Translations under genes and position numbers: made by a program | In this document: positions 45,065 to 57,609 of the stretch, piece by piece | Layout: every line of letters starts with the position of its first letter | Numbering within the stretch: the first letter of the stretch is position 1 | The notes under the pieces: model-generated | The model's input: the letters and a program-made list of their open reading frames with translations, nothing else | Told to the model about the DNA's origin: nothing | The model's database searches: none | Origin: Pocillopora verrucosa | Lineage: Eukaryota; Cnidaria; Anthozoa; Scleractinia; Pocilloporidae | Assembly: GCF_036669915.1 (NCBI RefSeq) | Contig: NC_089320.1 | Coordinates: 15,167,590-15,231,589 of the forward strand | Direction: 5' to 3' | DNA: 64,000 nt

Positions 45065-45330
45065 AATGGGAGGGTAAGTAATGGGGCCAAGTGGCTTACC
45101 TGGCTGGAGCCTATCCCACTTTCCGTAGCATGAAGCGGCCGTGGGTATTGTTACTCCCCCTGGATGAGATGATGGTCTATAGCATTTTACCTCCCAGCAT
45201 TTCGTCAGGTTTTTCTTCCAGTTGGATGCCAGTCATTCTTACATCAGGGTGGATAGGGAAAGGCACTCTGAGAGTAAATTGAACACAACACGATGGCCCT
45301 GCCCAATCTCGAGCGCGGACCTCTCTAACT
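45065..45330 (-). mobile_element. SINE, minus orientation
   Basis: Reverse-oriented relative of the SINE at 40090: GGCCAAGTGGCTTACC, GAGCCTATCCCAC, GTAGCATGAAGCGGC and ACTCCCCCTGGATG are the complement of the SINE body end. The head near 45310 is degraded. Confidence 0.6.
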
Positions 45331-45502
45331 AGCTTCCAACCAATTTCTTCAGTTGAGAATTATCCTGGTTAAGTCTCTCAACGGGAACAAATCTCGTTCC
45401 ACAAATCTCGTCTTCTCGACACTGTCGTGTCATATTTTAAACAGACGGAGACTTTTCGTATATTTTCCATCTCCAACGTCTAAGAAACCTTTTAAGGAAA
45501 AC

Positions 45503-46640
45503 GTGTGGGTTGTGAAATAATTCAAAACGGAGAAGAAAAATTTCAAGTTTTCCTCAGCTTGGGGAAACGATTGTTTCACAGCTATGGGCAAGTAGGTGTC
45601 TTGTGCGTCTTTAGTGCCTCGCCCTATGGTTGATCAATAGACTGATCAAACCAAGGAGAACTCAAAATTAGGAAAAATAAGTTTGTAATCATTTGTGGGA
45701 GTTTAAGGATTTAAGTTTGGTTTACAAGTATGTTGCTACGAGGAGCAAAAGCTTGCGTTTTACAAGTATAGAAATAAGTTCCTAGGCTTATGCGTGCGCT
45801 TTAACATGTGGGCAGACTGGCAGAGCCAACATTTGCGTTTCAGTTGGTGGTTATTATCACAGAAATGAGCACTGGACTCTAAAATGATGCTAACCCCGAT
45901 TCCTGTGCGTAAGCCACACCCATTTGCACATAGGTTTCTTGTTCTTATGCATGCTGACGTGAAACGCACCCCGGAATCAGAAGAAGCAATAAGAGGTCAC
46001 ACTGTTGGACGCACGAAGATCTTTTGCAGAAGCTCACTTTTGAGATATTTGAACGTAAAATTTGAAAACCATGACTGAGAGATATGACGCAGATTCTTAT
46101 CAATAGTCAGGAAAAATATTACGACGCTACCAATCACTTGCATAGGAATATTGATTTCAAAGAGTGTTTTTGGGTTATTGTGCAACTTAAAACCCTATCT
46201 TGTAGGAACTTAAACAAAGCGCAGAAAACCCAAACGATATTGTTTTGTGCGTCTCAAAACGGAGAAGAAAAATTTCAAGTTTTCCTCAGCTTGCGATCAG
46301 GCATGTCAAGGTTGGGCTTGTGCATAATCTGGATTTTTGTGGGTGTGCTCGCCTTAGCAGTAACAATCAGCAGTGAAGGACCTTTGCTGATGCTTGCACT
46401 TATGCGTACCTATCATCAGATCCGTTTTTGCGGGGATTTCACGTGCTGATGCCAGCATTGATAGATGGATGAAGAGATAAATTTCTTTGATTTTGTGGAG
46501 CAACTATCATAGAATCACCGACTAGAATTAATGCCCACGATTGTTTCACAGCTACGGGAAAGTAGGTGTCTTGCGTGTCTTTAGTGCCTCGCCCTATGGT
46601 TGATCCATAGACTGATCAAACCAAGGAGAACTCAAAATTA
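45503..46640. repeat. Split direct repeat
   Basis: The block 45511-45675 (CAAAACGGAGAAGAAAAATT, then GATTGTTTCACAGCTA and GATCAAACCAAGGAGAACTC) occurs again split in two at about 46254-46292 and 46536-46640. The second copy has about 240 bp inserted, or the first has lost it. The sequence between carries no recognised gene. Confidence 0.7.
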
Positions 46641-49600
46641 CTCCAAGTAAACTGCTTCGATCTCAAAGAAAATTAAACCAAATAAGAACTGTTCAGAATA
46701 ACTTAAGCCTTCCAATTGAAAATTAATTTACAAATAAATTTTGCACAGTTGAGGTCCTAGCATGGCATTCGAGACCGATCATTCTATAGGAAGTTGTTTT
46801 GCGAACGGTTACGTTTCTGCTTCTCTTGTTTACGACTCTGATAAAGAAAACATCTTAAAATTCTGTATCTGAATGATAAATGCTGATTTTTTTTATTTTT
46901 TAGAATCAGGAGCACTGTAAATTAGAGAGCGGAGGACAAAACCTTTTTAGTGTTGATGTTGTCAGGATTTTTTCTTCTTGCTGTCGTTCAGATGAAGAGC
47001 TTAACCAGAATGGAATAAGCAGTAGAACCTTAATAACCCATAAATAATGACATTTCTGGAGCACATGATAAGGAGCAGAGACTGACACCACACCCTCCTT
47101 GAGAACTGTTCATTGAAAGTGTAAGTCACTACGCCCCGTACTTGACAATCTTTCGTTTTACCCTCTATCCTGAACACATGGACTAAAATAAGGAGAAAAA
47201 AAATACAACCTCTTTTCTACCTTCACATGGTTGCCTGAAAAGTTTAATTTGTTTACAATGCAGTGTCTGAAGGAATTTTTAGCAAATCATGTGTTTGAAG
47301 GCGAAATAAAAAATTCTAGTGGAAGAAGGAAAATCCTTTTTTTTTTTTTTTACCAATTCTATGTGTTACTCTGCGATATTTACAAAACTCACTTTTTCAT
47401 AAAAAAAGTTTTTCCTTAGTCTGTCCTTTATAAAAGAGGCCACGAGGCTGAATGTTGGAATTCTCTAGGTAAATGCAATTGTTACGTTCAATAAAAGCAG
47501 CATTAACAACGATAATATAAATAGAATAAAAACTGGCTCCCAGCCCATGCAAATCTTCAACCCTTATGTACGCCATGTGTGTACAAACAAACCACATGTT
47601 ATGAAATAAGTACGAAACAGACCGAGATTTTGGTATGAGGTTATTGTGGTATACCACAAAGAAGGGTGTTGTGAGAGCCATGCTCTTGACCCCGCCCGAC
47701 ACGATCTCTTTGTTACCAGGCTGCGAGAGATTAAGCGCTTCCCCCTCCATTCATCTCCTAAAACTTGCAAAGCAAACATGTGTGTAAACGTGCCATTTCC
47801 GACCAAAAAACCGCTACTAATCTGCGTTGATTCAATTACTTGCAGAATGAAGTTAACTAAGCCACTGTAGTCACGTAAACTCCCGTTGTGTCGGAATCCT
47901 TTTCTACTGAGCGTACATACAGCGGAGCTGTTAACAAGTATTTTAAGTTGCGGTACATTCCGAGCCTGCATGGGGTGTCACAAAGCGCGAAGACTGACTG
48001 AGCTGCAAGAGTTTAGACCAAAATTACTTCCTTAGCTCATTTGTGATTTTAATTAAAAGGAGATGTTTCCTGTAAGCTCGGCTTGAGTTTGATCAAAGTG
48101 AAAAATCGTTTGTTAAAGTGCGGGCTGTTATCGTGTGATCTAGTTTAAACATGAAAAATTAATATTGATCAATCTTAAGGAAATGAGCAGACCTTTGTCT
48201 GAGTCCATAATTAGGTTTTCTTAAGCTTTATTTTCTTTAAAACTAACAAAGGGAGTTGTTTATCTCGCTGAAGTTCGTGAAAGAATTACATATTTTTTTC
48301 GGTTTCACTTTATGATGTATTTGTTACACGTTTCGTTAGATTTTTCCGAATCAAATAATACTGTTTATTAGCCGAACCGATAAAAGCTTCTTATGATCTA
48401 AAAGAAGATATTGGGTTTTCAGTTGGCGCCTCAGGAATGTCTTCAACGGCCTTTTTTTACGATTTAAAAGCTTGCGCCTTTCTTGTGTCGGAAGCGCCAC
48501 TTTTATACAAATGTGATATTTGTTCCGGAAAAGCAGATAGAGTGAAAGATAAAACTAACAAATCCGGTATAATATAATATAACCCGGCAGGTAACATGCT
48601 TTCAAATGGGTTCGTTTCCAAGTATTTGAGGAGTGTCGTTGAAATCGAATATACCATAGATTGCTTTGTATTGCATTAATCAGCGACATTCAAAACTAAT
48701 TTATCTTTGAGAGACATGTGTTTAGACAATGATTAGTGTTCGCCAGCTATCAGCAAATGTTATTCTTTAGCATCGTTTCCTGGGAGTTAAAAATGAAAGA
48801 GAAGCTTCCGTTTTGGCGAGATCGCGTGTTTCTAAAAAAGCACGTCCGGCTTCACCGACTGTCGAGATGAAATTTGCTAATTTTTCGAAAAATAAATCCT
48901 TTGTTTTCTGAAGAAACCGGAAGGAAAACATCCTGTTAATTGCTAAGAAATAGTTTTCTTTTTTTTCTTTAGTAATGCGAATTGTTCTCTGGAATTTTTC
49001 GTCTCAGCTTCATCACGCGAGCGAAAAAGAAAAGACAAGTTTACTTCTTACATTATCTGGGACAATCTAAAGAAAAAAATATGCATTTTTTTAAAATATA
49101 AGTTTGTTTCATTTCTTGAGCTATCTTCAACATCAGTTAATCTTCTTGATTGCATTTCCCACATTTTTCAATTTGTGAAATGGTGCTTATGTCCAAATGA
49201 ATTTCTTCAGCCGTGCTTCCTTTTCCTAGTTACAGAGAATTTCAGGTATTTTTCAATCTACATTTTCAAAAATTCGTACGTGCCGCAGTTCCTTTGATTC
49301 TACAGCTAACGATCAATTCAATCAATTTTTTTTAACGTAACTCGGCAATTATTATAAGGTGACTTTCGAACACTTGGTCCTTAAAACTTACCGCGCGTTT
49401 TACATGATCCCATATCAAACCTCAAATGCGTCATTAAGTTAATTTATGACCCATGATAACAATAAATGTATCATCATTTTCACGGTTAGTATAGTATGAT
49501 ATTGCTGAGTTCGACCGCAGGACATATTTGATGTATATATTCAATTATCAGTGATTGAAGACCACGAGGTCGGAGCGAATTCAATATGTGTAATAAAATT

Positions 49601-51990
49601 TAGCAAATACAAAATTCAAGTGTTTGAATTCGGGAAGAGAGTGGAATGAAGACTTTCCTCTGAAGCACGACAGAGATGTATTCATATAATAAAATTGTAA
49701 AACGGCATTTTAGTACTATGCTTGTTTCCCACTAAGTTTAGAAGCTTTGGAAGCGGTTTGCTCGTGTCAATAAGTCTCGGAAACCTAGTGGTAATGAATG
49801 TTTTCTTTTTTAAGTCAGCCTTTTCCCTTGTGGCTGGCGTTTGTTACTAGTTCATTCGTGTCCATGATCGTAGCGACACGGCGCCCACATTCGTACTTGT
49901 TTCTCTTAGGACGTTAAGTAGAAATGGAACTGTAGAAGCACAAAGGTTTTTCCAGTGAATTGTTCCAAATGCACCAAATTATAAATGAAAGGCATAGTCA
50001 CACTGTAGGAGCTGAAACTGGTTAAACCAACTGAAAGCTGTGGAAACGGAAGTATATCCATTAATGAATCGAACCCTGAGACTAAGCAATTCAAGAGACG
50101 AGCCATACCATGTGAATGTAAAACATTTGAGTACAGAAATAAAACAACATTATTATATACCACTGATCTTGTTTTGATAAGCAGTGCTGCAATAAGGGCG
50201 TTGCTGAAAAAAGTGTTATCTTGCAGAATATTCTAGCAAGCTATCAGTAATAGGGGATTAAACTGCGCTTTAATTCGGTAAACAGGCTTCTTTGGCCTCA
50301 ACCACTGAAGACTGAACAAAACGAACCAAATTTCGTGAACTTGGTCTCAACATCCGCACAGGTCTTTTCGGCAATGGGTTTTTTTAAATGTGGTAGATCA
50401 CAACTTACTTAAATTGCTAAATAAGGGAAACGATGTGCAATTTGACTGTTTGGAGGTTCATATAAGTTAGCTTACGTAGACGGACTCAAAAATTAGGTTT
50501 GGATGAAAAGACTTTAAGTTCGAGTCAGCGTGAAGTCGAATTAACCGAGTTCAATTCGAAATAGAGAGTTCAGCTTGTGTCGTTAATGAAACACGAGGTG
50601 GTAGTACCAACAAATTTGTTAAATGTTATGTGCAGCTTTTTTCTTTGAAAGAGCCATTTTTAAATAACTAAGGGGACCAGATTTCTTGTTCCTTCAGCGT
50701 TAGGTCATAGATTAAGTTTCTCTTTAGAGACACGTTTTGGTAGCTGTATAGTAAGTGAATCCTAACTGATGATGTATTGGTCCCCGTGAAAGTTTATTGG
50801 ATTTTTCTAATACTCCCGTCATTGACAAATACTCACGTTTCTTCCAGCCCATTAAAGACTCATTTGCTACTTTACGATTATTGACTTTACAATGCACCAA
50901 GTCAGTCAACGTACTTCAAAAGAGTTTCTTTTCCAAGCTACGTAGTCTCACTTTCAAAAAAATGTTTTTACGCATTTCAAAATGGTCATTAATGCGAAAT
51001 CAAACGGTAAACATGTTTGTATGAATAGAAAATTCTTGCCTTTTCCGGCGTCCCTACGTCGTGCATTCAAGAGTTTAACGTACGCATGGAAACCTCTTAA
51101 CTACTTCCTATGTCAAGATACATTCCTAATGCCTTAACATTCTCAACGCGTTTTACTACCTTCGTTACCGTTAATTCAGTCCTCTTGAAGGAGGAAAAAT
51201 TGAGCCTTATTCAAATGCAAGGTATTATGCCTAAGGCTTATACTCCCTTTCGAACGAGAACGATCAGAATGTTCCAATTTTTTTGTTTTCTGAAAGCATC
51301 ATCTAAAGGAAAACGTGAGTCTTTAACGGTTGCGTAGGCGTTCTCCGTCAGTAGCCTTGAAGTTCAAGGCCAATAGATTAGAATTACTATGGAAGGATCT
51401 GCCAAGTTACTCGTTATACTAGTTTGGTCGGCCAGTAAACGCGCTAGGTTTGAAAAGCTCTTTCAGTTCTGATGAGCCAAAAAAGGATTTTACACTCAAG
51501 CAAGGAAATTCGTAGAATGCTTTAGAATGCAGCTAAAGAAGAAAACGTTTGAGTTTGAAACGTGCCATGAAGTGGGTGTACAGCTCTGATAACTGAACGA
51601 ACTTGTTGATTCCGTTATCACCGGAATATATGGGTCGTAAAAACTTCTGTCTTATATCAAATGTTTCACAGCGTAAATTGCAGTTTTTTAAAACATGACA
51701 GCGCAACTTTCCGGCGCCTCCATAACTGTATTGGCATACGAATTGCTTCCTAACTGAGTTCACGGTATGTGAGATGTAAACTTGTTCAGTGAAAGTATTT
51801 TGTATTAGCTTGAAGAGGATATTACTGATGTAATTTAGAAGCATCGCAGCCAAACTAAATGGTCAAGTCCAACCTAACGAAAATTTTCGAGACTACTTGG
51901 CGTGTTTTGCGTCCTTGTTTGGCGCCATGTAAAGTTTCGCAATCTTGAGAAGAACAAGGTTGTACTTTTGTGTTGATATAACTGTCACAT
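46640..51990. other. Long stretch without recognised genes
   Basis: Only short frames. The longest, on the minus strand at 47397-47971, shows no domain or convincing splice structure. No large repeats were noticed. Confidence 0.4.
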
Positions 51991-51996
51991 AAAAAC

Positions 51997-52250
51997 TATA
52001 GAACATAAAACGTTTTTGGGCCGTAAACTTCTTTTGTTGTCTTAAGATGAAGTAGCGCAAGTTTTTTCTCCGAGAAGAAAGAACATGGAACGTTTTTGAC
52101 CGTCAACTTTGATTCAGTTGTCGTTTTGAGATGAATTAAGAGGTATAAGATTTTCTCACAAATTAAGTCATAGAACGTTTTTTGGTTGTATACTTTTATT
52201 GTCGTTTTAAAATGAAGTAGCGTAAGCTTTTCTCCGAATTTAAAGAATCA
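51997..52250. repeat. Minisatellite, three units of about 85 bp
   Basis: Units share ATAGAACATAAAACGTTTTT-like starts, a (T/G)TTGTCNTTTTAAGATGAAG part and a CTTTTCTCCGA-like end. The middle unit is the most divergent. Confidence 0.65.
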
Positions 52251-52259
52251 GGCCTTGCG

Positions 52260-55200
52260 AACTTACGTTTGAACACGTCAGTTCGTTTTCCAGAATCGAA
52301 TGAGACGTGACTGGCTCCATCCTCCTTCGGCAACTTAAAGCGCAATATAGTAAGACCTAAGTATTTCTAATTATTTAAGCCTTTATATGAATCTTTGAGT
52401 TGATAGATACGGTGCGACACTTTTGACATAATCAAATACTGACATAAAATGCGCTTAATGATTTTATGTGCAAACAATTTTTCATTGAAGAGGCGTTTGA
52501 CACGTTCACGTCGAAACCGCACCTAACAAACATGGCGGAACACGTATTGTGTTTGCTTTGTGTCGCACGGGGGATAATGCGTTTTGTTTAGGTTTGTGGA
52601 GGTGTTTTATTTATATAAACCACACACAGGCAGTTTAGGAATATTTTAATTTGAACGTTACCCGTCATTAGCACCAATTTGCTCTTTATTTTCTCTTTAG
52701 ACGCTATCCTGGAAGGAAGGAATTCATTTTTACAGTGATCGTTGAAAGGTTTAGTTGACCATGAGGTGCACAACTGTGAGAAATTGCTAAAAATACCATT
52801 GTGTTTTGTTAGTCTATAAACTTGGAATGCCTACACTTGTTTTTTTTTCTTAAAGTATTGTTGTTTATGTGTCGTGAGACAAGAAAAATCAACTTAGTAA
52901 CATATTTTCTTGATCGTCTGCGACTTTTTCTCTCTCGGCCAGATTCGAACTTTTGCACAGCGAAAGAAGGAAAGGAGAACAACATAACAAAGTTCAATTA
53001 AAACTCGACAAGTTGCAATTTTTTTGTCTACGATTATCAAATGAATAGCCTACAGTACAACGCCACATGGTTCAATGAAAAGGCTAAACTGATAATTGAC
53101 GCGCAATGGTGGGTGCTACAGAGTAAACATTTTCCGCTTGTTTAATTGGCATCCTTCTGGCAAGTTCTCCAGCAAAAATAACATTTCATCAAAGTACGAA
53201 ATCCTGTGTTTACTAATTTAGTTAATATGATTTTTCCGTTAAGAAAACAACTGTTGGTGCCGGGATCTGAGAGGTTCGATCTTAAATATGAATTGTGACT
53301 CGAGGACCATCATCAGCTCATTGAGTATTTCGCATATTTTCTTATCCATTACAGTTGTTGAGCTTCGTTCACTGATGACTGCTACTTAAAGAACTCTAAC
53401 AAATCCTCCATTTTCGTAATTGCATGCTGTTAAAGATCTGTTTCATTCACTGATTTCGTGTGACATTTGTTGACCTTTTAAATACAGTTCGTGCCTGTAT
53501 GCTCACGTGAATTAAAAAAAAAACTGTTAGAGCGTTGTTTTTGAAACATGCTAATTGTATATCTGTAGGCCAAATTCACGACAGTATTTCAAAGTAAGAT
53601 CAACATACTAAATTGGGAATGAAGTTGTTATCACTGAGAAACTCAAAACTCAGACAGACTGCAAGTATGCCCAAACTTTGAGCGTCATTTAAGATTCCTG
53701 CCGAAAAGATCTCTGATTTCACAACTTACAGCACACGTTTTGATGTTTTATTGCCAACGACAGATGGAAATTGTAACTTAGTCTCAGTGTTATCAGTGAA
53801 AGAGTCATCTTGTTTGGACCCCATAACCATCCTGGCGGGAGACTCCTTTCAACGTCAACGCACCTATTTTTTTTCCCTCTTGTCAATGTTTAAACTTCTG
53901 TCTAAAAATACTGACCACGTCAGCTAAAATTATCTCAGTCTGCTCGCTGCGAAACAGAACAGTAATGCTGCTATTTAAACGTTTAGTCTACTGAATGGAA
54001 GATTAAAACCTTTGACAAATCAAAAGAGTTAAGTAAATCGATGACAATGTGTATAAATGCTTGATTTTATTGGAAAGGAAATCACTAGAACTCAAGAGCA
54101 AATTTAATTGTTCCATAGGTCTCTTGGCACTTTCGTCTGTCGTCAGAGCTGAAACGGAAAAAAGAAAACTTGACGAAACGTCCGCTTAGCAAAATGGTGA
54201 TCAATATTAATCGTAGGACGAACTCGGAGAATCAGTCCTGAAACCCCCTCCCAACGATCGGCTTATGGGCTTAATGAGGTCCTCTTTCTACTTAAAAACA
54301 AAAGAGTATATAATTTACAACAAAGTATTGACCACATTTGGCCCCTATTTTTGTAACCAGATACAAATAACGAGAATGTTTTTGTGTCTAAAATAACAAC
54401 TCTTGATAAGTCGTCCAAGCACACCGACCCCCTTTTAGCAAAGAATGTGCGTTATTCGGTCGAGATGCGCCAGGAATCCTTCGTAGAGATATAAACATTT
54501 TAATTCGACGCCTTTCATTCTTAAAGATAGCGTAGGCGCTTAAAGATAATTGACATTTCTCAATGGGGTGAGGCGATTTTTTGTCAAGGCGGTCAGCGAC
54601 ACTTTGTCTATCGTGTCAATAGCGGGTTGTTTACGGACTTCATGGGCACGTACGCTGTTTCAACGCAAACACGATTCTGCTACTACAGATTGTCGTGGTG
54701 GGTGGAGAGGGTATCTTTAGTCAGAGTCGGCAAAAGCGAGCATAATGACTCCGGTTCCCTGTTATTGTCCTTTGTTTTCCTTTAAGTATTATTTTTGTAC
54801 CCGTCAGGACTTCCCGTGCACTTTTCTAGCGATATCGTTGTTATTTTTATTAAAGTGTGCATCTTTCTTTTTACGACAAAGACACCACTACCCCCTCCTC
54901 GCTATCCATAGGATTTAGTTGCCTATATCTTTTAATTGGCGGTTAGTTTTGTACTTAAAATCTCCCGCAAAAGCATAAGCTGCTTTGTATCCCTCTTTCA
55001 ATCACTCGGTAATGCAATTTAGAAGCTTTGTAGTGAATTCAATCAGACACAGCGAAGTTCATCGATCGTTTTTAGAACATTTTGGTCTCGTGCTCAAAAG
55101 TTGCACGCGAAAGGACACGTAGCAGTCAAAGGGTCAGCAATGTTTTCATATCATGAACATCAACATTGAATAATCACAAAATTTGCCCGTGACTTGCCAA

Positions 55201-57600
55201 CATTCAAGTCATTCCTTCCCGGAAAAAGTTTCTGTGGAGACAAAACAATTGTTAAAGGAAAAACCTAGAGGGATCCATTGAAGCGAGTGCGTCAAATAAC
55301 AGCTATTACATAAGCACGTTAATTTAGATGCACAATCCTATTAATTCCTTGTTGAACACTTCCAAACATACCACACACTCTTGAAGGTTCATGAACTTAT
55401 AAAACCCAAGTCACGTTTTCCTATCGCGATGAAAATCTGTTGTTATCATTACTCGTCAGGAATGAGAACTATGACAACTTCAAGACGATTGCATGTTAGT
55501 ATTTAATAGCGCGATTTAATGCTACCAAAAGAAGGTCATGGCAATTGTGAATTTCACTTTTAATCTTCGTCGCAATTTTGCTACAGCAGTGGTGTTTGAT
55601 GTTTCATAGCTCGCTTTCGGAGATTGTAGAAAACAATACTTCCGTGCTCCCGTAACGAACAATTTAGCATGGCCTGACGCCCAACTGAGAGACAATAATA
55701 ATAGCCTTCTTTGTTAGTTTGGTGTTGCTGCAAGGACAGATTATAGATTTAACACCCTAGATCACGCACGGCTTAAACAAGCTCAAATCAGCTTATACAA
55801 CGAAGAAAGTCATAGAATTCTCATAGAATTAAAAGTAAACACTAAGTTATATAACTTTCCTTGTGTTGTGAAAGCGACATGGGCAACATTTAATGCCTCG
55901 ATCACGAGGGACGATATTTCAGAAACGATGGGAAAGATAGAACCTTTAACCTGTTATCAAGTGGTGGTTTTGGTTTTTTAAATAATTGGGAATGTTTTGT
56001 TGGTTTTCTCAATCATTTAAGTCGATCATCAAATGTTCGTGACTTACAAGTTCCACGTGAATGATTTTATCGCGTGATCAGTAATTTCGAACGAAAACAA
56101 CTTCCGTTTAAAGTTGAAATCAACAATATCACCGCGCTTTTACTTACTTAACCACTAAGGGTGTTTTTATTCAAGATTCTGTTTCTTTAAATGGTCTCGA
56201 ACAGTTTTATTTAGTTCACTAAGATTATAGATAAGTGCTTATGCATGACTTTTACAACAACGATCACCGCTAATGTTATGGTTGTCATTCTTTAATCGCA
56301 AACTTAATGATGCGAAGTTATTGCGGTGTCTGCGGCCGCCTCGATTAATTGTTGTCACTATTATCAACACTACAATAAGAATCCTGCATCTTAACTGCAA
56401 TTAATCTTTCTTTCACAAGAACAATAATTAATAAATACCACTAGCAATCGAACATACTTTTTAAAAAATTATTAGATACTACAGTTTGTTTTTATATTTC
56501 AGTACACGATGAAAAATTGGCGTCACCTCGCCTAATTTAATAATTTATTCGCGGTTTAAATACGAAATATAGGGACTTAAGTTATCAGTAGGTCTTTATT
56601 TTTTAAATTTTTACTGTTTGTTTCATTATTGAGTTCGTTAACGGCCTAAATTTCAACGCAAATATGTAAACAGTAATATTGGGTGCGTTGCTTTGTCCGT
56701 TAATTGAAGTTGAATTTATGTAGTTTTCACGATTCTAGAACAAACGGCCAAGAAGCTGTCCAGTGGTACGAACAACAAACAGATCAATTTTGCCAAAAAA
56801 AATAAACGTTTAAGGACAAAAATAACACCAATTTACGGTCAAATGGAAATTGGTTGTACAGTTATACGAAATTCACATATAATAGATGTCATAATAATGT
56901 TAATAATGATGATGATAAAACAATAATACTACTAATAACAATGAGGTACAGCATCAGTAGCTTCTAACAATTTAATCATCAATTCACGCGCAGCATGTGA
57001 ATAATTCTTGAAATCTTATTTCATTTCAAACATATTATTTCCGAAGGGTTTCAAATAATACTTGTGTATAAATATCAATACTATATTCTTTAGCTCTCTT
57101 TCCATATTATGGTACTCTTCCTCGCTTAGTTAATTATATTTTAATTTCATTATGGATTATGCCTCAAATGTTTTCACATATATTCACCGGAGGCAAGTGA
57201 GAAATAAATAAATCGGAAGAAAACGAAACAAATTTGCGAATATTAAAATCCGCACCCTAATTTTTAAGGACAAGAGTGCGTTGTCAATTTTGTCACGGAT
57301 GCTTTCTACGATCTGAATTTGTGGGCCTATCAAACTCCGTGTTATATTTTCATTAAACTTTTACGAGCGATTGGAGTCTAAATGCAATGACTTGCAAGTT
57401 AAAAAAAAAACATGGCTAATTCGGTCCAAAATGAGTCAAGTTCAACGGCTTATGATATCGAAATCTATGTTTTAAAACAAAGGGGTTCTCGACCTAAAAA
57501 TCTGCCTTAAAATTTGTAGATTTCCGCACATCTTGGCGTATGTTAAGTTAAATTTAAATACCAGTGGATGGTTTCCATTGTCTAGAATTTTCCTACAAAC
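52260..57600. other. Gene-poor region downstream of Runx
   Basis: AT-rich. No coding exon, repeat array or RNA gene is supported. The left edge of the Runx 3' UTR must lie in its right part; an ATTAAA on the minus strand near 57140 is one possible poly(A) signal. Confidence 0.4.
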
Positions 57601-57609
57601 TCCTATTCG

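Noticed and set aside
47397-47971. Minus-strand overlapping frames as a gene
   Set aside because: Frames of 117 and 135 codons overlap each other, show no domain, and lack a consistent splice structure.
52529-52590. Start exon ATGGCGGAACACG
   Set aside because: Frame of only 19 codons, no donor before the stop, no neighbouring exon.
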